30,283 nt of DNA from an uncultured Rhodoplanes sp. (lineage in GTDB: Bacteria; Pseudomonadota; Alphaproteobacteria; Rhizobiales; Xanthobacteraceae): contig CAKZHN010000404.1 in assembly GCA_936924235.1 (NCBI GenBank), positions 1 through 30,283 of the forward strand. The letters run 5' to 3'. Shown here in pieces: positions 24,641 to 30,283 of the stretch (position 1 is the stretch's first letter; each line of letters opens with the position of its first letter). Position numbers and translations under genes: made by a program. Under the pieces are notes generated by a model that saw only the letters and a program-made list of their open reading frames with translations, did no database searches and had not been told where the DNA came from.

Positions 24641-24668
24641 GTTAGAACAAAACAAGAACAAATATCAA
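24641..24668 (-). promoter_or_regulatory. Candidate LexA (SOS) box within the promoter of the ThpR-like gene
   Basis: Reading leftward, TTGATA (24668-24663) and TCTAAC (24646-24641) form a -35/-10-like pair with a 16-base spacer. TGTTCTTGTTTTGTTCT (24660-24644) lies between them, overlapping the -10. It contains GTTC-N7-GTTC, the alphaproteobacterial LexA operator, and matches the box at 507-523 in 14 of 17 positions. Repression by LexA is inferred. Confidence 0.6.
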
Positions 24669-24680
24669 GACCCATGTTTC

Positions 24681-25085
24681 CTAGAGGTGCCGCGTCTCCG
24701 CCGGCTCGTGCATCCAGTCGTTGTCGCGGCCGTTGGAGTAACGGACCGGCAGCGCCGCAAGCTCCAGGTCCACCACATCGTCCAGGCAGGAGATGTTGAT
24801 CGAGACGAAATCGCCGCCGATCTCCGGCACGTGCCCGCGGCTGAACGGCTTGAGGCCGCAATGTTTGCAGAACAGGTGATGGCCCTGCTTCGAGCCGAAC
24901 TGATAGTCCGTCAGCGCGTCGGCTCCCGCCAGCAGACGAAACGCGGCGGGCTTGATGAGCGCCCCCCAGTAGCGTCCCTTCCCGCAGATCGAGCAGTTGC
25001 ATTTGCCGGTGCCGCCGGCGAGGTCGACATCCGCCTCGAAGCGGACGGCGCCACAATGGCAGCTTCCCTGGTAGGTCCTCAGCAT
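24681..25085 (-). CDS. GFA (CENP-V) family protein
   Basis: 134 residues with the zinc-binding pattern of the glutathione-dependent formaldehyde-activating (GFA) fold: CHC (9-11), CNCSIC (29-34) and a later CKHCG. Start ATG 25085 with GGAGA 8 bases upstream; a TTG at 25100 is less likely. Although named for formaldehyde activation, most members have no proven enzymatic role, and no formaldehyde oxidation genes are near. It is divergent from the YafY regulator, which is a likely regulatory partner. Confidence 0.9.
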   Translation of the reverse strand: MLRTYQGSCHCGAVRFEADVDLAGGTGKCNCSICGKGRYWGALIKPAAFRLLAGADALTDYQFGSKQGHHLFCKHCGLKPFSRGHVPEIGGDFVSINISCLDDVVDLELAALPVRYSNGRDNDWMHEPAETRHL

Positions 25086-25128
25086 CGGTGGCTCTCCCAA
25101 AGCTCGCGGTTGACGGCCGGACCCTAGC

Positions 25129-25145
25129 TGCCACCTGTTGCCACC
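25129..25145. promoter_or_regulatory. Direct repeat in the GFA / YafY divergent region
   Basis: TGCCACC-TGT-TGCCACC is a perfect 7-bp direct repeat with a 10-bp period, one helical turn. It sits in the 93-base region between two divergent start codons, 34 bases before the YafY-type gene. It is a candidate binding site for that regulator. Confidence 0.4.
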
Positions 25146-25178
25146 CTGCTGTCAGCATGCGACCTGTATGCTCCGATC

Positions 25179-25895
25179 ATGCGTCGCGCCGACCGCCTGT
25201 TTCAGATCATCCAGATTCTTCGCCGCTCGAAGGGGCCGGTGACAGCCGAGGCCATTGCCGAGGAGCTCGAAACCTCCAAGCGCTCGGTCTATCGCGATAT
25301 CGCGGCCCTGATGGGCCAGCGCGTGCCGATCCGCGGCGAAGCCGGCCTCGGCTATGTGCTGGAAAGCGGCTTCGACCTGCCGCCGCTGATGCTGACATCC
25401 GACGAGATCGAGGCGGCGGCGCTCGGCGCGCAATGGGTCGCGGGCCATGGCGACGCGGCGCTGGCGCACGCGGCGCAGAACCTGATTGCGAAGATCACCG
25501 CGGTCATCCCGGATCAGTTCCGGCCGCTCATTCTCGACGCCGGATCGCGCACGCCGCCGGGCTGGAAAATTCCGCCGGACGGCATCGACGTGGCGCAGGT
25601 GCGCGGCTGGATCCGGCAGGGCCGCAAGATCGCGATGGTCTACTGCGACGAGACCGGCCGCGAGACTGAGCGCACCGTGTGGCCGGTGCTGATCGGATAT
25701 ATGGACGCGGCGCGGACGCTGGTCGCCTGGTGCGAGTTGCGCCGCGGTTTCCGCACGTTTCGCGTCGATCGCGTCAAGAGCGCCGAGTTTCTCGACGAGC
25801 GCTATCCGGAGCGCGCCGCGGTGCTGCGCGCCAAATGGTTCGCGAGCGTGCGCGATGAAAAGAGACGGAAGTCGTCGAAACCCATGCCGGTCTAG
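25179..25895 (+). CDS. YafY-family HTH/WYL transcriptional regulator
   Basis: 238 residues. An N-terminal winged helix-turn-helix (MRRADRLFQIIQILRRSKGP, then EELETSKRSVYRDIAAL) is typical of the YafY/DeoR-like group. A WYL domain follows (about 140-215) with RTLVAWCELRRGFRTFRVDR, where the Arg residues line the presumed ligand pocket. WYL domains are thought to bind nucleic acids or nucleotides. It is divergent from the GFA-family gene, the common layout for a local regulator and its target. Autoregulation through the direct repeat at 25129-25145 is inferred. Confidence 0.92.
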   Translation: MRRADRLFQIIQILRRSKGPVTAEAIAEELETSKRSVYRDIAALMGQRVPIRGEAGLGYVLESGFDLPPLMLTSDEIEAAALGAQWVAGHGDAALAHAAQNLIAKITAVIPDQFRPLILDAGSRTPPGWKIPPDGIDVAQVRGWIRQGRKIAMVYCDETGRETERTVWPVLIGYMDAARTLVAWCELRRGFRTFRVDRVKSAEFLDERYPERAAVLRAKWFASVRDEKRRKSSKPMPV

Positions 25896-25918
25896 CGATT
25901 GTCGTCGGGATATCGTCA

Positions 25919-26791
25919 TCATCCGGCCGTTGCGATGAGCAACTCCTCCGCGTTGTTCGGCGGCCGAAGGCCATCGGTCCTGTTGGCAAAATAGCGCTGC
26001 GAAAGCGTGGCACCGGACACATGCTGCACGGTCTTGAAGCCGGCTTCGCGAGCCAGCGCCAGCATCTCGGCTGGCATGAAGAAGCTCACGAACGGAGTGC
26101 CGCTCGCTCGCGCGCCCTGCAGCGCCCGCTCGAAACCGGGGCGCACCTCGAGATCGACGAGTTCGAGCGGCAGCGTGAATGTCATGGCCAGCACCGATCC
26201 GGGTGCGAGCGCCGCGACCTCGCGCAGCGTGGCAGCGACGGCATCCTTGGACAGATACATGCTGACGCCTGTCGACGACACGACGGCCGGCTTGCCGGCA
26301 TCGAAGCCCGACGCGCGCAGCCGCTCCAGCCAGGACGCATCGGCTTCGAAATCGACCGGCACGAGCTTGAGCCAATCCGGAATATCGAAGCCGCAATCGA
26401 TCAGGCGCTGACGCTTCCAGGCCTGGGTGCCGGGCTGATCGATCTCGAACACCGTCAGCCGCGAGGCCATATCTGGCCGGCGCTGCGCGAAGCTGTCGAG
26501 ACCAGCACCGAGAATGACGTATTGGCCGGTGCCACGGCCTGCCTGCTCCACCACCAGATCCTCGATGAAGCGCGCCCGCGCCACGATCGCGGCGCGGAAC
26601 AGCTTCGTGCCCTCCGGATGCATGTCCGGGCGCTGGCGCCAGCCCTCGTCCGGCGCCACGAGCTTCAGGCCGATGTCGTCTTCGAGCACATGCGGCGGCG
26701 CATCGACCTGGACATGGACGGCGCGCCATAACGCGACCCTGACCGCCGAGCTGTCCGGCGCCGCGTTTTGCTGATCATTCACGATGCGCAC
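25919..26791 (-). CDS. Class I SAM methyltransferase, leucine carboxyl methyltransferase (LCM) type
   Basis: 290 residues. Family features of the LCM/TIGR00027 group are a helical N-terminus with RARFIEDLV, motif I QYVILGAGLDSFAQRRP, acidic motif VFEIDQPGTQAWKR, and STGVSMYL. Such enzymes O-methylate carboxylates or other small molecules; the actual substrate is unknown. The start is GTG 26791, which overlaps the end of the next gene by 17 bases; GTG 26782 is also possible. The overlap suggests translation from one transcript with the upstream lower-GC genes. Confidence 0.88.
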   Translation of the reverse strand: MRIVNDQQNAAPDSSAVRVALWRAVHVQVDAPPHVLEDDIGLKLVAPDEGWRQRPDMHPEGTKLFRAAIVARARFIEDLVVEQAGRGTGQYVILGAGLDSFAQRRPDMASRLTVFEIDQPGTQAWKRQRLIDCGFDIPDWLKLVPVDFEADASWLERLRASGFDAGKPAVVSSTGVSMYLSKDAVAATLREVAALAPGSVLAMTFTLPLELVDLEVRPGFERALQGARASGTPFVSFFMPAEMLALAREAGFKTVQHVSGATLSQRYFANRTDGLRPPNNAEELLIATAG

Positions 26792-27476
26792 TCACTTCCA
26801 CGTCGTCGCAAAATATCCTGTCTGCGGTCGCGAGCTGATTGGCAAAGAAGACGGCTTCCTTGGAGCCCTCCTCTCGAAGCGATTTCATCACCTCGGCGAG
26901 CGCGCTTGCGCCGCGTGCGGACGCAACGGGGTTCTTCTTGGCCGTCAGAGCCGAATAGCCACGCGCCAACAACTGTTGCGTCGCGTGGCCGTCCAACTCA
27001 TAGGCTCTTTCTGATCTCTCAAAATCAATCGCCGCTTCTCGAAGCCGACCAAGGGCAAGCTCCAGCGCACCGACCAGCCAATGGCTCGTTCCGATTTCCT
27101 TGGTGCCGAGCTTCAATTGGCGCACCAGATCCCTGGCCAGAACCGCAAGCTTCAATCCTGCTTCGAGGTGAACGTCGTCGATTTCAACGCCTTGATCTCC
27201 CCATCCGGGCCAACAATTGGCCGCGGCGTTGTAAGCGATCGTCTTCGCGAAGGTTCTGAGCGATGTGGCCGTCCCGGCATCCGACGCAGCAGCCGCGCTC
27301 TTGATGCAGAAATCGACGCCGGCTTCGCCAATGGCGATGACGCCGCCAATGTCTCTTTGCGTCTTGTAGTATTCCTTGCCGAGCCTGACGAAGCCGCCGG
27401 CCGCCTCGGCCGGACTGCCGAGCGCGATCAGTTCCTGGATTGACCTTTCAATGTCGTCAGAGCCGGGCTTTTCCAT
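26775..27476 (-). CDS. Hypothetical TPR-like helical protein
   Basis: 233 residues from the ATG at 27476, with GGAG 10 bases upstream. The upstream in-frame sequence overlaps another gene and is rejected. The protein is soluble and helical. Two stretches read like degenerate tetratricopeptide repeats: FVRLGKEYYKTQRDIGGVIAIGEA near residue 40, and ALELALGRLREAAIDFERSE near 150. A notable motif is AAANCWPGWGD. I do not recognise a family. Base composition is lower in GC than the core genes. It overlaps the downstream methyltransferase by 17 bases and begins 40 bases after the gene at 27517-28398. Confidence 0.7.
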   Translation of the reverse strand: MEKPGSDDIERSIQELIALGSPAEAAGGFVRLGKEYYKTQRDIGGVIAIGEAGVDFCIKSAAAASDAGTATSLRTFAKTIAYNAAANCWPGWGDQGVEIDDVHLEAGLKLAVLARDLVRQLKLGTKEIGTSHWLVGALELALGRLREAAIDFERSERAYELDGHATQQLLARGYSALTAKKNPVASARGASALAEVMKSLREEGSKEAVFFANQLATADRIFCDDVEVSAHRE

Positions 27477-27516
27477 CAGCAGTGAACTCCGGCGATTCAC
27501 AGCGTGGCTTCGGTCT

Positions 27517-28398
27517 TCATTGAAGGAAAGACTGAATTTCCCTGATCTCGTCCAACCCGGAGACATCGACGATCTTAGAGACGTATCGGCATGGTGTTCG
27601 AGCCGGATCGGGACAACCAAACTCTTGAACTTTAAAAACCAGAGATTCGCTTTTCTCTTGATAGATTTTTCTGACCACTTCCACACACACGTCAAGAATC
27701 ACTAGACACAAGGCAAGCGACATCGCGCGATAGCGGACGGAAGCCATGAGGACCGAGACTCTTCCTTCTGAAATGTGGATAAATTCACCGTGAATAATTT
27801 GCCCCCAGTGCGTGAACTGCGAAAGAAAACCATAAAGCCGACCTGCCGACCGGTAGGTCTCTTTCAACGACGAAATGCAACTTTGCGCTTTCAGCTCCAC
27901 CACCGCGTCATTGTCGAGAATATGGAAAGCGGCGTGTGCCCACGCAATCATCTCGAGACACATTCGCAACAATGGCAAGACTTCGAGCAGAAGCCCACGA
28001 TTGGAAAGCGTGCGCGCTGTATCAAGCGCATGGGGCAATCTAAATAACGTAAGCTCAGCCCCCAACACACCAAACGGCAGATCACCCTGCGTGTGCAGAT
28101 TGCGTAGTTCGTCCGCAAGCGTCACGAACGCATCGCGCAAGTAACCACTTACAGTTTCACCTAAGGAGGCGTCGTCATTCTCGTATTGATCGGGATCAAC
28201 GTAGCGTTTTAATGTGTAGTCGATTGAACCCAATTGAAGTTCATAGGACAGCTTGGCAGCGAGCACTCGTCTTCTGAACTCGGCAGGGCTTCCGGTTTGC
28301 ATTCCGACAGGATATCCGTGCCCTTGCCCAATGACGAAATCCAACTCGACTTCAGACTGAATTTGAAAGTGCTTGGTCCAGGCTTGGCTGACATCCAT
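27517..28398 (-). CDS. Hypothetical protein, lower GC
   Basis: 293 residues, all helical, no signal peptide. The middle (LPLLRMCLEMIAWAHAAFHI) and a later YGFLSQFTHWG segment resemble the Arg-x-x-x-Glu and Tyr-x-x-LS-x-x-x-H patterns I associate with DUF5677-like proteins; this is tentative. Sampled 60-base lines hold 26 to 35 G/C (43-58%), against 39 (65%) in a sampled core line, so horizontal acquisition is likely. It begins 32 bases after the guaA stop on the same strand and leads a possible three-gene unit with the TPR-like protein and the methyltransferase. Confidence 0.7.
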   Translation of the reverse strand: MDVSQAWTKHFQIQSEVELDFVIGQGHGYPVGMQTGSPAEFRRRVLAAKLSYELQLGSIDYTLKRYVDPDQYENDDASLGETVSGYLRDAFVTLADELRNLHTQGDLPFGVLGAELTLFRLPHALDTARTLSNRGLLLEVLPLLRMCLEMIAWAHAAFHILDNDAVVELKAQSCISSLKETYRSAGRLYGFLSQFTHWGQIIHGEFIHISEGRVSVLMASVRYRAMSLALCLVILDVCVEVVRKIYQEKSESLVFKVQEFGCPDPARTPCRYVSKIVDVSGLDEIREIQSFLQ

Positions 28399-28430
28399 GT
28401 CCCACCTTGCATCGAATCGGCTCGATTAAA

Positions 28431-29990
28431 TTACTCCCACTCGATCGTGCCGGGCGGCTTGCTCGTCACGTCATAGACCACGCGGTTGACGCCCTTGACC
28501 TCGTTGATGATGCGGGTCGCGACGTTGCCGATGAACTTCATGTCGAACGGATAGAAGTCGGCCGTCATGCCGTCGGTCGAAGTCACGGCGCGGAGGCCAA
28601 CCACAAAGTCATAAGTGCGGCCGTCGCCCATCACGCCGACGGTCTTGACCGGCAGGATCACGGCGAAGGCCTGCCAGATCGTGTCGTAAAGACCCGCCTT
28701 GCGGATCTCGTCGATGTAGATCGCGTCGGCCAAGCGCAGGATGTCGAGCTTCTCGCCCGTGATGTCGCCCGGGCAGCGGATCGCGAGGCCCGGCCCCGGG
28801 AACGGGTGGCGGCCGACGAACACGTCGGGCAGGCCGAGCTCGCGGCCGAGCGCCCTCACCTCGTCCTTGAACAATTCGCGCAGCGGCTCGACGAGCTTCA
28901 TGTTCATGCGCGCCGGCAGGCCACCGACATTGTGGTGCGACTTGATGGTCACTGACGGGCCGCCGGTGAACGACACGCTCTCGATCACGTCGGGATAGAG
29001 CGTGCCTTGCGCCAGGAAATCGGCGCCGCCGATTTTCTTCGCCTCCGCCTCGAACACGTCGATGAACAGCTTGCCGATGGTCTTGCGCTTCTGCTCGGGG
29101 TCGCTGACGCCCGTGAGCGCACCGAGGAACTCCTTCGACGCGTCGACGTGCACCAGCGGGATGTTGTAGTGGCCGCGAAACAGGTCGACGACGGTCTTGC
29201 CTTCATCGAGGCGAAGCAGGCCATGGTCGACGAACACGCAGGTGAGCTGGTCGCCGATCGCCTCGTGGATCAGCACCGCCGCCACCGCAGAGTCGACGCC
29301 GCCCGAGAGCCCGCAGATCACCCGGCCCTTGCCGACCTGCCGGCGGATCTTCTCGATCGCCTCTTCCTTGAAGGCGCGCATGGTCCAGTCGCCGCGGCAC
29401 TGCGCGATCTTGCGGACAAAGTTTTGAAGCAGCGCCGCGCCGTCCGGCGTGTGCATCACTTCGAGATGGAATTGCGTGGCGTAGAACTTCCGCTTCTCGT
29501 CGGCGATCATGGCGATCGGCGCATTCGGCGAGGTGCCGACCACGCGGAAGCCTTTCGGCAATCGCGTCACGCGGTCGCCGTGGCTCATCCACACCGGATA
29601 GCTCTGGCCCTTCTTCCACACGCCTTCAAAGAGCGGCGTGTCCTCGGTGACCGTCACCTCGGCGCGGCCGAACTCGCGGTGGTGCCCGCCCTCCACCTCG
29701 CCGCCGAGCTGATGCGCCATGGCCTGCTCGCCGTAGCAGATGCCGAGCACCGGGACGCCCGCGTCGAACAGCCCCTTGGGCGCGAGCGGCGCGTTCTGAT
29801 CGAGCACCGAAGCCGGCCCGCCGGAGAGGATCACGGCGGTGGGCTTCATTGCCGCGAAGGCCTCGGCGGCCTTCTGGAACGGCACGATCTCGCAATAGAC
29901 CTTCTCCTCGCGCACCCGGCGCGCGATGAGCTGGGTCACCTGCGAGCCGAAATCGACGATGAGAATCTTGTCGTGCGAGTCGATGTTCAT
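28431..29990 (-). CDS. guaA: GMP synthase (glutamine-hydrolysing) GuaA
   Basis: 519 residues; converts XMP to GMP using glutamine and ATP, the last step of guanine nucleotide synthesis. The class I glutamine amidotransferase domain has Cys85 in GICYGEQ and the His175/Glu177 pair in QFHLEV. The ATP pyrophosphatase domain has the P-loop SGGVDS (229-234), and the C-terminal dimerisation domain ends in PPGTIEWE. Start ATG 29990 gives MNIDSHDKILIVDFGSQ; in-frame upstream sequence is low-complexity and not coding. The length is normal. Together with purF it marks the purine pathway, but the two genes are not linked here. Confidence 0.98.
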   Translation of the reverse strand: MNIDSHDKILIVDFGSQVTQLIARRVREEKVYCEIVPFQKAAEAFAAMKPTAVILSGGPASVLDQNAPLAPKGLFDAGVPVLGICYGEQAMAHQLGGEVEGGHHREFGRAEVTVTEDTPLFEGVWKKGQSYPVWMSHGDRVTRLPKGFRVVGTSPNAPIAMIADEKRKFYATQFHLEVMHTPDGAALLQNFVRKIAQCRGDWTMRAFKEEAIEKIRRQVGKGRVICGLSGGVDSAVAAVLIHEAIGDQLTCVFVDHGLLRLDEGKTVVDLFRGHYNIPLVHVDASKEFLGALTGVSDPEQKRKTIGKLFIDVFEAEAKKIGGADFLAQGTLYPDVIESVSFTGGPSVTIKSHHNVGGLPARMNMKLVEPLRELFKDEVRALGRELGLPDVFVGRHPFPGPGLAIRCPGDITGEKLDILRLADAIYIDEIRKAGLYDTIWQAFAVILPVKTVGVMGDGRTYDFVVGLRAVTSTDGMTADFYPFDMKFIGNVATRIINEVKGVNRVVYDVTSKPPGTIEWE

Positions 29991-30194
29991 GGGCGCCGCG
30001 ATGTTGCCGGATCGGGCGGTGGAATCCGCCGGGGGCGTCCGGGGTGCGGTTGTGGCGGCTGTGGATGATCGGGTCAAGGTGCGGTCCTGTCTGGCGCGGC
30101 CGGCTCCCGGATAAATAGCGGTCCGGACGCTTGAGCGTGAGGGTCCGGGGCCGAAAAACCAGCCATTTCCACACCCCTTCACGGGTTTTGAGCC
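29991..30194. other. guaA upstream region, no gene seen
   Basis: About 200 bases before the terminal repeat hold no convincing ORF, ribosome binding site or tRNA. It must contain the guaA promoter unless guaA is transcribed from beyond the contig end. I could not pick a clear -35/-10 pair or any riboswitch-like fold. Confidence 0.5.
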
Positions 30195-30263
30195 TACAGG
30201 CGTGAGTCATCCGCCCCTGACAGAGTGCGGCGCGGGGCTGCGCCTTCATTTCTTTGCTCCCTC
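30195..30263 (-). repeat. Dispersed repeat, right copy (inverted)
   Basis: Inverted counterpart of 20-87, with a 27-bp identical core at 30229-30255 and diverged flanks. It joins a perfect hairpin, CTCCCTCA-aaa-TGAGGGAG (30257-30275), whose left arm runs into the repeat end. The contig stops eight bases after the hairpin. Confidence 0.7.
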
Positions 30264-30275
30264 AAAATGAGGGAG
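30257..30275. terminator. 8-bp perfect hairpin at the contig end
   Basis: CTCCCTCA-AAA-TGAGGGAG forms an 8-bp stem with a 3-base loop next to the dispersed repeat. It could be part of the repeat unit or a terminator for a gene beyond the contig end. The left copy has a comparable CAC-GCAT-GTG stem (11-20) cut off by the adapter. Confidence 0.45.
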
Positions 30276-30283
30276 TGGAGCGC

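Noticed and set aside
24604..25158. Upstream extension of the ThpR-like frame through the GFA gene
   Set aside because: It overlaps the GFA gene in another frame and crosses a promoter-like region; the ATG at 24603 has a good ribosome binding site.
29991..30182. N-terminal extension of guaA
   Set aside because: The added residues are low-complexity, and the known GuaA start (DKILIVDFGSQ) lies just after the ATG at 29990.
29991..30283. Possible purine riboswitch before guaA
   Set aside because: I could not find a conserved purine-aptamer core or a three-way junction; only the repeat and its hairpin are visible.

Overview
The window reads as a contig from a GC-rich alphaproteobacterium of the order Hyphomicrobiales (Rhizobiales), most likely near Bradyrhizobium, Rhodopseudomonas or Pseudolabrys. 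This rests on protein style, the radA-cvpA-purF order, an orphan tripartite-tricarboxylate (Bug-type) binding protein, GTTC-N7-GTTC LexA-like boxes and a palindromic intergenic repeat of a kind common in that group. The first ten bases match the 3' end of a common Illumina adapter. The two ends carry inverted copies of one ~68-bp repeat, so this is probably a whole contig that broke at a dispersed repeat.

Layout. 1-1062: repeat, a small polyQ protein (-) and a VOC protein (+) behind a LexA-like box. 1176-6793 (+): radA, cvpA, purF, two small exported proteins and an SDR. 6872-8440 (+): a membrane class III nucleotide cyclase with a CxxCH haem motif. It converges on an exported Arg/Tyr-rich protein (8538-9128, -), with a palindromic repeat between the two. 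9225-13989 (-): a Tet-type MFS pump, der, a Pro-rich lipoprotein, a YfgM-like protein and panB. 14132-18186 (+): an FAD oxidoreductase, a Bug protein, two paralogous single-pass 'YWDGK' membrane proteins and a small two-pass membrane protein.

18196-22409 (-): a hypothetical protein, an SDR lacking the catalytic Tyr and Lys, a methyltransferase coupled to a diguanylate cyclase, a YffB/ArsC-like protein and an SRPBCC protein. 22565-23986 (+): a DHA2 MFS pump. 23983-25085 (-): a 2'-5' RNA ligase family (ThpR-like) gene behind the second LexA-like box, and a GFA-family protein divergent from a YafY/WYL regulator (25179-25895, +). 25919-29990 (-): an LCM-type methyltransferase, two unrecognised genes of lower GC and guaA.

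Most of the window is ordinary chromosome: purine synthesis (purF, guaA), pantothenate (panB), ribosome assembly (der) and repair (radA). The less ordinary points are: two LexA-like boxes matching at 14 of 17 positions, before a VOC gene and an RNA-ligase-family gene; the haem-motif cyclase; the tandem YWDGK paralogs; the SDR without its catalytic residues; the low-GC pair at the 3' end of guaA; and several short repeats. I saw no tRNA, rRNA, CRISPR array, transposase or integrase. All calls come from reading the sequence by eye, without database searches.
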